Source of the DNA: Paraburkholderia dioscoreae
GTDB lineage: Bacteria > Pseudomonadota > Gammaproteobacteria > Burkholderiales > Burkholderiaceae
NCBI RefSeq assembly: GCF_902459535.1
Contig: NZ_LR699555.1
Location: forward strand, 140,568 to 204,567
DNA length: 64,000 nucleotides
Reading direction: 5' to 3'
Shown: positions 32,861-41,500 of the stretch, in pieces
Layout: each line of letters starts with the position of its first letter
Numbering within the stretch: position 1 is the first letter of the stretch
Notes under the pieces: model-generated
The model's database searches: none
What the model saw: only the letters and a program-made list of their open reading frames with translations
Told to the model about the DNA's origin: nothing
Position numbers and translations under genes: made by a program

Positions 32861-33706
32861 ATGGTCACCGTTGACACCCGCCCACCGTCTCAATCAGCGC
32901 TTCGTGTAGCGATGCTGCGAGCCGCGCACCAGTTGCTCGATGAACCAATTATCCTTGACGATCCGTTTGCATTACAAGTCCTGGGCGACCACATATCCGC
33001 TGCCGTGCGTGAAGATCGATACACGTTCAACGATCCGATCATGAGGACGATGCGTGCCGCAGTCATCGCTAGAAGCCGTTACGCCGAGGACATGCTGCAT
33101 GCAGCATACGCGCGAGGGACCAGGCAGTATGTGCTTGTAGGAGCGGGGCTGGATACGTTTGCGCTCCGCAATCCCTATCCCGACCTGCGGGTCTACGAGA
33201 TGGACTTAGTCGACACCCAGCAGTGGAAAACCGACAACCTTCGTGAGCGCCCGCGAGCCACAGATTACGTCAGTTGCAACGTGAACACCGAGTCCCTTCT
33301 CGATGCGCTCGACCGCACTTCTTTTGATCGGACCGAACCAGCGCTCTTCTCGTGGCTCGGCGTCACACCGTACGTCGAGGAAACCTCGATTCGCGGCGTG
33401 CTGCGGGACGTAAGCCGTCTTGCCCAAGGTACCGTTATTGTCTTCGATTACCGCGTAGCGACCGAGGCTCTTTCCCCTCTCGAACAGGCGATCGAGGCTC
33501 ATGCGGCGGAGATTTTCCGGCAGATGGGGGAGCCATGGGTCGCCTCGTTCACGCCTGAACGACTGCAGCTGTTGCTTCGGGATTGCGGGCTAACCTCGGT
33601 GGAAGACCTCGGGACAGGTGAGATCAACGCTCGGTACTACGCTCGTCGCAAAGATGGTCTGCAGTCGTCCGGCGGCGGCTTCAGAATGACGTGTGCCAGC
33701 GTGTGA
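32861..33706 (+). CDS. class I SAM-dependent methyltransferase (LCMT/TIGR00027-like)
   Basis: The 281-aa product matches the leucine-carboxyl-methyltransferase-like family: an N-terminal RPPSQSALRVAMLRAAHQ, the SAM motif YVLVGAGLDTFALR (about 93-106), YEMDLVDTQQ and FSWLGVTPYVEETS. ATG 32861 was chosen because the next start upstream falls inside the promoter. The family includes O-methyltransferases acting on small acids or secondary metabolites; the substrate cannot be told. Regulation by the divergent TipA-like protein is indicated by the 19-bp-spacer promoter. Confidence 0.85.
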   Translation: MVTVDTRPPSQSALRVAMLRAAHQLLDEPIILDDPFALQVLGDHISAAVREDRYTFNDPIMRTMRAAVIARSRYAEDMLHAAYARGTRQYVLVGAGLDTFALRNPYPDLRVYEMDLVDTQQWKTDNLRERPRATDYVSCNVNTESLLDALDRTSFDRTEPALFSWLGVTPYVEETSIRGVLRDVSRLAQGTVIVFDYRVATEALSPLEQAIEAHAAEIFRQMGEPWVASFTPERLQLLLRDCGLTSVEDLGTGEINARYYARRKDGLQSSGGGFRMTCASV

Positions 33707-33711
33707 CCCGT

Positions 33712-33743
33712 CGTCGCGGCACTGCAATGGCGGTGCCGCGACG
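33712..33743 (+). terminator. 11-bp perfect GC hairpin after the methyltransferase
   Basis: CGTCGCGGCAC and GTGCCGCGACG pair around a 10-nt loop, 6 bp past the stop. Only a weak T-rich tail follows, so it may serve as a terminator or mRNA end for both converging units. Confidence 0.5.
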
Positions 33744-33859
33744 TTGCCTCATCACGCGGACTTGAAGCCGGCGCTGAGCCAACGCTGGTACTGGCTTCGT
33801 TCTGCTTCGGACGCCGGATCAAGTCCTAACTGTCCGATAGAGTCTGACGACGGCTGCCG

Positions 33860-34321
33860 CTAGCCAACCAAATGGGCGAGCAACATATTGCGGATTTTCG
33901 CGCGGTCCTCGCTTGTGAACGCAAGCAACACACGGGCCGGGTATTTGTACATCGGGCCGCCCTTCGCGACGCGATCGGTTTCGCCGTATTGGTGGACGCG
34001 AGCCACGCGTGCGACGCGGCCGGCGAAGCCGATCACGAGGCCGGCAGCATCAGACTCGGCGCGCAGGTAGCGGGCTTGCCTCAGCTTCGCGAACATCGCC
34101 GCGCGCTTGATGCGGCCGGCCTTGTCGCGCAGGTGCTTTTTCGGGCGCGGCTTGCGCCTTTCGTAGTCGGTGCCGTCCGGGTTGTGCTGTTGCGCGATGC
34201 GCGTGCGTTGACTGCGTTGTAACTCGCGCGCTATCTCGCGCGTTACGGTGCGACGGGCCGCCGGCGCGAGCTGCGAGAGCAGTGCGCCGGCCCATGATTC
34301 GAGCGAGCTTGGTTCGTCCAT
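33860..34321 (-). CDS. P2 GpS-like phage tail completion (virion morphogenesis) protein
   Basis: From ATG 34321 (MDEPSSLESW) the product is 153 aa. The sequence LAPAARRTVTREIARELQRS, then NPDGTDYERRKPR and a C-terminal HQYGETDRVAKGGP stretch, is typical of GpS/virion morphogenesis proteins of P2-like and Mu-like phages. It overlaps the upstream tail gene by 79 bp. Only tail-completion and lysis genes of the phage remain here. Downstream (33752-33830, minus strand) the tail of another frame, ending near QYQRWLSAGFK, has no start and may be a further remnant. Confidence 0.8.
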   Translation of the reverse strand: MDEPSSLESWAGALLSQLAPAARRTVTREIARELQRSQRTRIAQQHNPDGTDYERRKPRPKKHLRDKAGRIKRAAMFAKLRQARYLRAESDAAGLVIGFAGRVARVARVHQYGETDRVAKGGPMYKYPARVLLAFTSEDRAKIRNMLLAHLVG

Positions 34322-34755
34322 TGCGGATCGACAAGACTTTGCATGTCCCACTCGGGCACGGGTTCGTCGACGTGCGTGATCGTCTGCGCGCCGGCGTCGT
34401 CGGTCGCGACGAGCACGCTTTCGGTGAGCCTGAGCTTGATCGACAGGTCGACGGTCGTTTGCGTGAGTTGATCGGCTTCGAAAGAGATGCCGGCCTTGCG
34501 CAGCTCGTCGTTTGTGAGCAGATCGGATTGATTGAGCCGAACCCATCGCAGCAGCGCAGCGAACACGATATCGGCGTCGCCGGCGAAGTCGAGCAGCATC
34601 ACATTCAGCGTATAGGCGTAATCGAACGAGGCCGATTGCACGCCCGTCGCGATGATGTTGCCGGCGTCGATGAACACGAGCAGCTTGTCGGGATCGGTCG
34701 CGAGCGAGGGCACGGCAGCCGTGAGCGCGCGGCGCAGGCTGTTCGCCTTATTCAT
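34243..34755 (-). CDS. P2 GpR-like phage tail completion protein
   Basis: The 170-aa product begins MNKANSLRRALTAAVPSLAT and contains LLVFIDAGNI and LLRWVRLNQSDLL, patterns of the GpR tail-completion family. The C-terminal 25 residues are Arg/Ser-rich and overlap the next gene. That is longer than expected, so a frameshift near the end is possible. In P2, GpR and GpS cap the tail before head joining. Confidence 0.75.
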   Translation of the reverse strand: MNKANSLRRALTAAVPSLATDPDKLLVFIDAGNIIATGVQSASFDYAYTLNVMLLDFAGDADIVFAALLRWVRLNQSDLLTNDELRKAGISFEADQLTQTTVDLSIKLRLTESVLVATDDAGAQTITHVDEPVPEWDMQSLVDPQWTNQARSNHGPAHCSRSSRRRPVAP

Positions 34756-35032
34756 GGCCGGCCTCGTCGGCTACGGGCAGGCCTCGGGCCTGGCACGTCA
34801 CGATCATGTCGACGCGGGCCGCACATTCGCCCCATGCCGCCTCGGTCACGTCGAGCGTGCGGCGCAGCTCGTCATTCGTGCGCGGGGTCATCGCCGGCAG
34901 CGTGCAGCGCGCGACGGGCGCGCATTGCAGAATGGTATTCGTCGGCTCCGGTGATCGCGGGGCGGTTGTACAGGCGTACAACATCGTCAGGCAAAGCGCC
35001 GTCAGCCCATGCGCGTAGCTCGTCGTTTTCAT
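34748..35032 (-). CDS. outer-membrane spanin lipoprotein (Rz1/LysC-like)
   Basis: The 94-aa product has a signal sequence ending in a lipobox (LTMLYAC, Cys about residue 21), then a Pro/Thr-rich stretch. It starts inside the Rz-like gene in another frame and extends past it, the nested layout of phage spanin pairs. It overlaps GpR by 8 bp. Confidence 0.75.
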   Translation of the reverse strand: MKTTSYAHGLTALCLTMLYACTTAPRSPEPTNTILQCAPVARCTLPAMTPRTNDELRRTLDVTEAAWGECAARVDMIVTCQARGLPVADEAGHE

Positions 35033-35267
35033 TCTTCAAGGCCTCAAAGTCGGTTTCGGATTGCAATAGCTCGGCCGCGATGCTTTGGCGCTTCGCCTCG
35101 AGCTGCGCGAGGTCGCGGGCGTCGTCGAGCGCCTTGCGCTGTAGCTCGGCGATCGTCGCGTCGCGCCGGCCAACCGTCTCTTGCGCCGTGCGCGTGGCGT
35201 CTTGCGCGTCGGCCAGCTCGGCGCGCAAGGCCTTCACGTAAAATCCGCCGGCGATGAGCGCGAGCAC
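34872..35267 (-). CDS. inner-membrane spanin (Rz/LysB-like), N-terminus possibly cut
   Basis: From GTG 35267 the product is 131 aa: a hydrophobic N-terminus, then a long coiled coil (about residues 15-85) as in Rz/LysB spanins. The hydrophobic segment continues in frame upstream (LGAIALIV) without a start codon before AT-rich sequence takes over near 35300. The phage fragment therefore appears to end here. It contains the start of the nested Rz1-like gene. Confidence 0.7.
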   Translation of the reverse strand: MLALIAGGFYVKALRAELADAQDATRTAQETVGRRDATIAELQRKALDDARDLAQLEAKRQSIAAELLQSETDFEALKNENDELRAWADGALPDDVVRLYNRPAITGADEYHSAMRARRALHAAGDDPAHE

Positions 35268-35643
35268 GATGAGCGCGATCGCGCCAAGCGTCCGCCGAAG
35301 TAAAGTTAAGACAATTTGCGAAGTAAAACTATGACTTTGCCGGAATTTGATTGATTTGCCGTATACGTGGCGATCTATTTTCCATATAAATCAACGAATT
35401 GCCGCTGTTGGCGAAGCAAAGATGAGACTATTTCGGCCTTGTGACCGACATTTGGAAGGAAACGAGAGAGGAAACGGCTGAGACTGACTCGTTTTCAGAG
35501 TAGCCACTTAGGCGTCTCGATGCAGATGGCAAGATAATAATTGTTATCTTGTCAGCACGTATCTGAAATCCGGATTCAGCTACACCATTACCTTCCGGTA
35601 GGGATCTCGTGCCGGTTGCTCCGCGATCGAGCGATTGAGAGAT
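35268..35643. other. AT-rich junction region at the phage remnant edge
   Basis: The region is clearly lower in G+C than its surroundings and has no supported gene. Two copies of CGAAGTAAA (about 35295 and 35320) lie at the junction. The perfect inverted repeat CAAGATAA-TAATTG-TTATCTTG occupies 35530-35551. It may be an insertion scar or a regulatory site. Confidence 0.5.
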
Positions 35644-36066
35644 TCATGTCGCGGTTTGACGTGGCGCGACAAACGAACCGAAATGCTCGGGTACATCGAA
35701 CCAGAAAGTGCGCGTGGGTAAAAGCATCGGCGAGAGAACATAGCGGCCGTTTTCCTGCATGCCGGATGCGATCGTACACCAGGCGTTCCAGGTCTGCCGA
35801 AGTGCATAGGTGAAGTGCCGAATGAGCCAATCGTTGCGATCGCCGGGACCCGGGGGCGGCAAGCAGACAGGCATGAACGCCAGCCATTCGAACAGACCGA
35901 ACGGCGGAAAGGTTTTCGGACACCGCGTGAGCGTCTGCACACTGAAGCGCCGTTCCCATGACATGCGCCAACCGAGCAAAGCAACCGATATCATGGGAGC
36001 CGTTCCGTCGATCAGGAACAGGCCATAGTCGGGCAGGCAGATCATGGCGTTGGAATCGAGTTGCAC
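35644..36066 (-). CDS. hypothetical protein
   Basis: The 140-aa product (GTG 36066, or ATG seven codons later) is rich in Trp, Phe and Pro, with segments such as FLIDGTAPMISVALLGWR. It looks protein-like and not an antisense shadow. I do not recognise a family; a membrane-associated or small-molecule-binding protein is possible. It is not clearly linked to its neighbours. Confidence 0.5.
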   Translation of the reverse strand: MQLDSNAMICLPDYGLFLIDGTAPMISVALLGWRMSWERRFSVQTLTRCPKTFPPFGLFEWLAFMPVCLPPPGPGDRNDWLIRHFTYALRQTWNAWCTIASGMQENGRYVLSPMLLPTRTFWFDVPEHFGSFVAPRQTAT

Positions 36067-36258
36067 CGGCCCGATCGAACGTGTCAGGCGCCGGGCATGA
36101 TTTCGGCGTGTGTTTCGGTAAATGGCGTTCAGTGCAATGCATGAGGGGTCAACGTGTGGCCAGTTGCGCGACCAGGCACAGCGGCCACTAGCAATGCGCC
36201 TTGCCCGTCCAGCGCGACGCCGAAACGCAGCAGGGCATCCTTGTCGGAGACAAGTAGA

Positions 36259-37740
36259 TCATAAGCCCACCACGAAGCTTGTTTTCGCCGGTGTGTTGCG
36301 TAAAGACCGTCGATTCTTCGCTTCGTACATCGCGAAATCGGCTTTCCTGATCAGTTCGCTGGAGTCGTCGCCGGCTTCCATGACTGAAACACCCAGGCTT
36401 GCGCCAATGAGATCGACCTCCCAGCGTGAGTTCAGGGGAATCTGAAGCGCGGCGCTCAATTCATCAGCGATTCGCTTGACCACGACAGCCGCGGACTCAG
36501 CCTTGATCACGATGAGAAACTCGTCACCACCGAGGCGGCCCACTACGCCGCGGCCCTGTACCGTGGCCCGCAGGCGTGCGGCCACTGTGGCCAGAATGTC
36601 GTCTCCACACTGGTGGCCGAAAGTATCGTTAAGTTCTTTGAATCTATCCAGATCGACGAAGATGGCCCCCACCTTCCCAACCGCGTCCGGGGCGGCGATA
36701 GCCTCGTCAAGCAGGTCAACGATTCTGCCGCGATTGGGTAAATCCGTGAGGCGATCGGTCTGTGAAAGATGCCGCAACTTTTCTTTGCCCTTCAGCATTT
36801 TGAGGATCAGCGCAGTAATCCAGGTGGACAGTGCCACGAGCACTAGAGAGATGGCCGATGCCATGATCACGTACACGCGGCGCATCTTGAAGTAGTCGTC
36901 CAGCGCCTCGTTGACGGACAGACCGGCGACCACGGTAAGACCGTATTGTTCGAGATAATGACTTGCTACCACGCGCTCGATATGATCGAGGGGATCGGGA
37001 AAGTCGTCCGGGTCCGTCTTGCGGAGCGTGGCATAGCCCTTCGGCAGCACGTCTCCGATCCTGCTCGGTGCATCTCCGGCGCGACGAGACAGCATGAACC
37101 CGCGGCCAGACAGGACGGCGATCATGCCGTGCTCGCCAAGCGCAGCACTGTTGTAGAAACCGTCGGTCAGATAGGACGGATTTTCCGAGACGATCACTAC
37201 TCCGCCGAAGCTCCCATCGCGGCGGTTTATGCGTCGCGTGCCCTGAATGGACCACTTGTTTGATATACGTCCTAGCAAAGGCTGGCTGATGAAGAGTCCC
37301 GAGTTAGCGCGCAGACGATGAACACGAAAGTGTTCCCGATCGCTCAGATCAATCGCACCGGAAAATGGCAGCGTCGAGGCGATGACGTGGCCCTCTGCTC
37401 CCGCTATCGTGACCTGCAACGCGGTGTCGGCGCTGATTAAACCGTATGCCTGGTATCGTGCAAGATCGAATGCCTTGGGCGCGCTTTCGTATCCGAATTT
37501 CACGAGCAGTGCGATCTCGTCGACATCGTGCACAGTCTTGAGCGTATGGGTTGCCAACGCATCGGCCAGTGTGCGTGCCGCCGCCCGCGTATCGCGTATC
37601 ACCGCCGCTTTCTCAACCTGCAGGCGCAAGAGAATTGTCATCCACAAAATGCCGAGGATGAGAACGACGAGCATGGGCGCGAGGATAAGCGCCCGACGGC
37701 TGGATTTCGTATTGTTTGCGTCGTGGGGTGGTCGAGTCAT
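36259..37740 (-). CDS. membrane-bound diguanylate cyclase (GGDEF)
   Basis: The 493-aa product has a transmembrane helix (about 17-38), a periplasmic Cache-type sensor domain (about 40-285), a second helix (about 290-315), and a C-terminal GGDEF domain with an intact GGDEF signature at 404-408. It should make cyclic di-GMP in response to an extracellular signal. No RxxD inhibitory site sits five residues upstream, so product inhibition through that site is unlikely. It stands alone on the minus strand. Confidence 0.9.
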   Translation of the reverse strand: MTRPPHDANNTKSSRRALILAPMLVVLILGILWMTILLRLQVEKAAVIRDTRAAARTLADALATHTLKTVHDVDEIALLVKFGYESAPKAFDLARYQAYGLISADTALQVTIAGAEGHVIASTLPFSGAIDLSDREHFRVHRLRANSGLFISQPLLGRISNKWSIQGTRRINRRDGSFGGVVIVSENPSYLTDGFYNSAALGEHGMIAVLSGRGFMLSRRAGDAPSRIGDVLPKGYATLRKTDPDDFPDPLDHIERVVASHYLEQYGLTVVAGLSVNEALDDYFKMRRVYVIMASAISLVLVALSTWITALILKMLKGKEKLRHLSQTDRLTDLPNRGRIVDLLDEAIAAPDAVGKVGAIFVDLDRFKELNDTFGHQCGDDILATVAARLRATVQGRGVVGRLGGDEFLIVIKAESAAVVVKRIADELSAALQIPLNSRWEVDLIGASLGVSVMEAGDDSSELIRKADFAMYEAKNRRSLRNTPAKTSFVVGL

Positions 37741-37978
37741 AAACTTATCCCGGTTGCCCGGTCAAACGCGGCTCTCTCATGCCGCTGATTTATTGGTGCG
37801 TCGCCAGTGCCCCTTACGACATATGTCAATGTGCCGTTAATGGCGAAATGGTCTTCAGTCGTCTGTCGTGATGCCAAATCACTATAACGGCAACTCGCCT
37901 CAAAAAATTTACTCTTCCCCTAAAATCGGGCGACAAACGAACGATCGTTTTGTATGAGGATATTCTCTCATCATCACG

Positions 37979-38230
37979 TTGCACTCGGCTGGTGCTATTG
38001 GTGGTTATATAACTGATTGGGAGCAGTTTTTCCTTGCGACGGGCATTGCCACATTTGTCATCGATAGATACTCGGCCCGAGGGATCGTGAACACTCTCGA
38101 TGACCAATCGCAACTTGGGCGACTGGTCCAGGCTGAAGACGCATATCGCGCGCTCGAGCTTCTGGAGAAGCATCCTCGAATCGATCCGGACAAGATGATT
38201 TTGATGAAGTTCTTCCACGGCGGCGTGGCG
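37979..38230 (+). pseudogene. dienelactone-hydrolase-family remnant
   Basis: The segment GGYITDWEQFF, then ATFVIDRYSARGIVNTL and KHPRIDPDKMILM, matches the middle of dienelactone hydrolase-like enzymes. The family's G-x-S-x-G nucleophile elbow, expected next, is replaced by KFFHGGVAF before the match is lost. The N-terminus is also missing. Confidence 0.6.
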
Positions 38231-38486
38231 TTCGCAACTCGCGGTCGGTGGCCGGATCGTCATGCCAGTGGGGCGCGAGCCATACCATCAGCGATTGATC
38301 AAACTGGTACGCCACCGCGAACACGATTATCACGAGCGCGCTCGGCGAGGTGAGCTTCGTACCACTAATCGGCGAAGACGGCTGGGCTGCTCATTAACGG
38401 CCGAGTGTCCCTCGTGCGTCGGTAAGCGGCCATGCAGCTTCGGTTCTCTAAAGTCGGAGGTGGGTCCACGACCGGGCAGGTCGCCG

Positions 38487-38843
38487 TCAATGCCTTCGCA
38501 GGTGCGCTTGAATTTCGCGCGCATCGAGGGCCGAGAGATCTTCGTTGATCTCTTCGAAAATCATCTGACGGGTCTCCTCGCTCAGACGCTTGCGCAGCAT
38601 CCCGAGAAACTTTGGCTCCACGGCAAAACGCAATCGCTGATACCGTTGATGAAGCCGTCCCTGTTCGACGCGGTCGGCGACGGTCTTCGCGAATTTTTCG
38701 CGATCCTTCTCGCTCAGCGCCGGTCCACTCGGGGCGATATTGACGAGGTCTTCGATTTCCCGCAAATCCAGTTTGAGTCCCGGTGTCTCGAAGAATCGTG
38801 CACGGCTGCCGTCGGCAACGACAACCCAGGTAGTGACAGCCAT
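38487..38843 (-). CDS. host attachment protein family (AtsE-like)
   Basis: From ATG 38843 (MAVTTWVVVADGSRARFF) the product is 118 aa. It matches the family first linked to plant-host attachment in Agrobacterium and Pseudomonas; the fold resembles eRF1-like domains. It ends with FEEINEDLSALDAREIQAHL. The longer frame upstream lacks such character. Despite its name, the molecular function is unknown, and copies often sit in stress-related clusters. Confidence 0.8.
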   Translation of the reverse strand: MAVTTWVVVADGSRARFFETPGLKLDLREIEDLVNIAPSGPALSEKDREKFAKTVADRVEQGRLHQRYQRLRFAVEPKFLGMLRKRLSEETRQMIFEEINEDLSALDAREIQAHLRRH

Positions 38844-38931
38844 GATGAGCCTCTCTGCGTGATCGGTCGCCAGATCGGCGGCCATCGCAAATCGTCGTGT
38901 GACGCCAGCGAGCTCGCCGGCCCACGACAGT

Positions 38932-40146
38932 CTATCTCCAACGCCCATCGATCACGGACCGTGGGGCCTCCCCGCGCTCCTGCGCGAGCGACGGATAGTC
39001 GGTATACCCGCGCTCGCCGCCTCCGTAGAACGTGGACGGATCCGGCGAATTGAGCGGAGCGTGCGACCGGAAGCGTTCCGGCAGGTCTGGATTGGCGATG
39101 AACAAGCGTCCGAACGCGATCAGGTCCGCATTGCCGTCCTCGAGCCATCTTTCCGCACTGCTGCCGTCGAACCCGCCCGCGACCATCAGCACACCACGAT
39201 AAGTGCGGCGTATCATCTCGCTCATGCGTTTCGCGCGCTCCGTGAAAGCGACATCCTCACCGGTCGCCGCCAGCGCGGGATTAACGATGTGCAAATAAGC
39301 CAGCCCGTATCGATTGAGCTTCTCGATGACGTAAGAAAAGGTCGCCTCGGGATCGTCGTCATGCATGTCGTTGAAGATGCCGAGAGGAGAGAGCCGTACG
39401 CCGACCTTTTCCGGCCCCCACACTTCGCAAACCGTTTCGATCACCTCGAACATCAACCTGGCTCGACGCTCGCTCGATCCGCCGTATTCGTCCGTGCGGC
39501 GGTTCGTGCCGGACAGCAGAAACTGGTCGAGCAGATACCCGTTCGCACCGTGCACTTCGACGCCGTCCATACCGGCAGCCTTTGCGTTGCGCGCACCCCT
39601 GAAGTATTGGCGCACGAGATACGGCATCTCTTCGACCTGCAGCGCGCGAGGCGTGACGCAGGGCGCGACGACACCTTCGCCGCGCTCGTTCTCGATGAAC
39701 GCCTCCGCTTTCGGCTGGACCGCAGAGGGCGCAACGGGCAGCATTTCATCGGGCTGCAACGAGGGGTGCGATATGCGTCCGACGTGCCAGAGCTGCATGA
39801 ACATCAACCCGCCCGCCTCGTGCACGGCGTCCGCCACGAGCCGCCAGCCTTCGACCTGCTCGCGACTATGGATCCCAGGCGTCCATGCATAGCCCTGTCC
39901 TTGCATCGACACCTGCGTCGCCTCGCTGATGATGAGTGCGGCCGCTGCGCGCTGCGCGTAATAGCAGGCGTTCAGCTGCGACGGTATGTTGCCTGGCCGG
40001 CTCGCGCGCGAACGCGTCAGTGGCGCCATCACGACACGATGACGCAGGTTGTGCGGTCCCACCTTTAAGGGTTCGAAGAGCTTGCGCAGCGGGAATTGCT
40101 CGTCGTGCTGCCCGGCTTCCGCGGGCGCGATTTCCGTATCAGGCAT
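38932..40146 (-). CDS. NADH:flavin oxidoreductase (Old Yellow Enzyme family)
   Basis: The 404-aa product has the FMN barrel of OYE/NemA enzymes: VMAPLTRSRA, the substrate-binding HGANGYLLDQFL (in the place of HxxN), GTNRRTDEYGGS, and GGFDG with GRLFIANPDL for FMN phosphate. It reduces activated alkenes, nitro compounds or quinones with NADPH. ATG 40146 has AAGGAG upstream. The 18-bp palindrome at 40191-40208 lies 45 bp before the start and is a likely repressor site; electrophile-responsive TetR/ArsR regulators often control this family. Confidence 0.9.
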   Translation of the reverse strand: MPDTEIAPAEAGQHDEQFPLRKLFEPLKVGPHNLRHRVVMAPLTRSRASRPGNIPSQLNACYYAQRAAAALIISEATQVSMQGQGYAWTPGIHSREQVEGWRLVADAVHEAGGLMFMQLWHVGRISHPSLQPDEMLPVAPSAVQPKAEAFIENERGEGVVAPCVTPRALQVEEMPYLVRQYFRGARNAKAAGMDGVEVHGANGYLLDQFLLSGTNRRTDEYGGSSERRARLMFEVIETVCEVWGPEKVGVRLSPLGIFNDMHDDDPEATFSYVIEKLNRYGLAYLHIVNPALAATGEDVAFTERAKRMSEMIRRTYRGVLMVAGGFDGSSAERWLEDGNADLIAFGRLFIANPDLPERFRSHAPLNSPDPSTFYGGGERGYTDYPSLAQERGEAPRSVIDGRWR

Positions 40147-40190
40147 AAATTTGCTCCTTGCTTTTGATTCGGCCCGAAAAGTGCTGCCAT

Positions 40191-40208
40191 CGACGCTTCG
40201 AAGCGTCG
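40191..40208. promoter_or_regulatory. 18-bp palindrome, candidate operator of the OYE gene
   Basis: CGACGCTTCGAAGCGTCG is perfectly symmetrical, 45 bp upstream of the OYE start. No adjacent repressor gene binds it obviously; the AraC gene lies 450 bp away. Confidence 0.55.
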
Positions 40209-40415
40209 GCGTCAAATCACATCGACAGGATCCCGCTTTCGGGCCAGTCTAGCCATGGCCCGCGCGCGCATCTTTCCGGTTTCTGCCCAGATGTGCCACG
40301 ATCCTGCGCTCACCCGGTGCATCGCTCCATCGGGTCCGATGCGGGCCGCCATGCCCTCAGCTCTGGGCTTTTACAATGCGCGCCGTTACACTCGACACTC
40401 GACTAGGTCAGTCCC

Positions 40416-40541
40416 ATGCCATTTGAGAAGAACTGGTTCGCGGCTCAGCAAAGCGAACCCATAATTCCCCCGGCTACGGGATTCGTCAAACGGGGGCAAG
40501 GTCAAGGTGCCGGAATTATTGTTCAGGAATTCTTGTTCTGA
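40416..40541 (+). CDS. possible small protein or gene fragment
   Basis: A 41-codon frame (MPFEKNWFAAQQSEPIIPP) reads like the start of a real protein but stops soon after a Gly/Gln-rich run. It is the only coding-like stretch between 40209 and 40648. It may be a truncated gene. Confidence 0.3.
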   Translation: MPFEKNWFAAQQSEPIIPPATGFVKRGQGQGAGIIVQEFLF

Positions 40542-40648
40542 TCAACCCCGGGGGCAGTATCCACTTCGAGATACTCGTGTCGCTCCGGTCTAATCGCGAG
40601 CGCGCAAGTCCCGCGGTCATTGTTTTGCTCGCAATTTCGCCAAATGAA

Positions 40649-41476
40649 TCAGCTACCGACGTTCCGGTGGGCAAGTCGGTATGCGCGCGGCGTCACACCG
40701 GTGTATCGATGAAACACTTCGGTGAAATGCTGCTGAGTCTGGAACCCCGCGCGCGCGCCAACGTCAACCAGGGGAATGGTTGTCTCGCACAACATTGTCT
40801 TGGCAAATCTCACCCGTTCGAGTGTCACGTAACGATGGGGCGGTTTACCTGTTGCCGTTTTGAAAGCACGCGCAAAGGTTGATGCACCCATGTTCACCAG
40901 CACTGCGAGTTGCTCGACCAAAATGGTTTCGGCTATGTGCTCGTGAACGAAGGCTTCAATGCGAGTCAGCATTGGACGCGTAAGAGGCGTCTCCGGCTCG
41001 GCCGCACCAGCACAGTGTCCGTAGCGCAGAGCGATGTGCACCGAGATGACATCTGCAAAAGCGTCGGCGCAGGCAGCGTCGATGAGATTCGCATGATGCA
41101 AAGCAGCCAATGTGTCCGCGGCCTCGCGCAGGAACGGATCCCAAGACCTGGACCATTTCGGGACCGCGTCAAACGCTTCTTGCGAGACTTGCCCAAGTAC
41201 GCCCGGTTTGAGTGCGATAACCCATCCCGTGGGATCGTTGTCAGCGTCTATGGCCAACTGCGCCCCCGCCGGAATGATTGCGACAAATGGTGCACTGATC
41301 AGGATGGAGTGACTCATTCCGGGACCGTCGCTGCCCGCAGCCCGCGCAACAGTGCTACCTGTCGGTATAACGAGGCGAAGTCCCTGCACCGAATTCAGGC
41401 CGCCATCGGCGAAAGCGACATTCATTGCTTGGCAGCGTAACCCGTGATCCGGGGTTGATCTTGTTTCTTGCTTCAT
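40649..41476 (-). CDS. AraC-family transcriptional regulator
   Basis: The 275-aa product has an N-terminal cupin-like sensing half and a C-terminal AraC domain: LAVLVNMGASTFARAFKTAT (first HTH, about 195-215) and VGARAGFQTQQHFTEVFHRY (second HTH). The ATG has GAGGAG upstream. An IS256 element is inserted 16 bp upstream of the start codon, just before the ribosome site, and probably separates the gene from its own promoter. The target gene is unknown. Confidence 0.88.
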   Translation of the reverse strand: MKQETRSTPDHGLRCQAMNVAFADGGLNSVQGLRLVIPTGSTVARAAGSDGPGMSHSILISAPFVAIIPAGAQLAIDADNDPTGWVIALKPGVLGQVSQEAFDAVPKWSRSWDPFLREAADTLAALHHANLIDAACADAFADVISVHIALRYGHCAGAAEPETPLTRPMLTRIEAFVHEHIAETILVEQLAVLVNMGASTFARAFKTATGKPPHRYVTLERVRFAKTMLCETTIPLVDVGARAGFQTQQHFTEVFHRYTGVTPRAYRLAHRNVGS

Positions 41477-41491
41477 GATGAGCAGAAGTCT

Positions 41492-41500
41492 CCTCGTTGA
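41492..41500 (+). repeat. IS256 target site duplication, left copy
   Basis: CCTCGTTGA precedes the left inverted repeat and is identical to 42931-42939. Confidence 0.85.

Noticed and set aside
35588..36142. 184-aa minus-strand frame overlapping 35644-36066
   Set aside because: It is rich in Arg, His and Ser like a shadow; the 140-aa frame has the better amino-acid profile.
36259..37740. c-di-GMP inhibitory site in the diguanylate cyclase
   Set aside because: The residues before GGDEF do not form RxxD at the required spacing.
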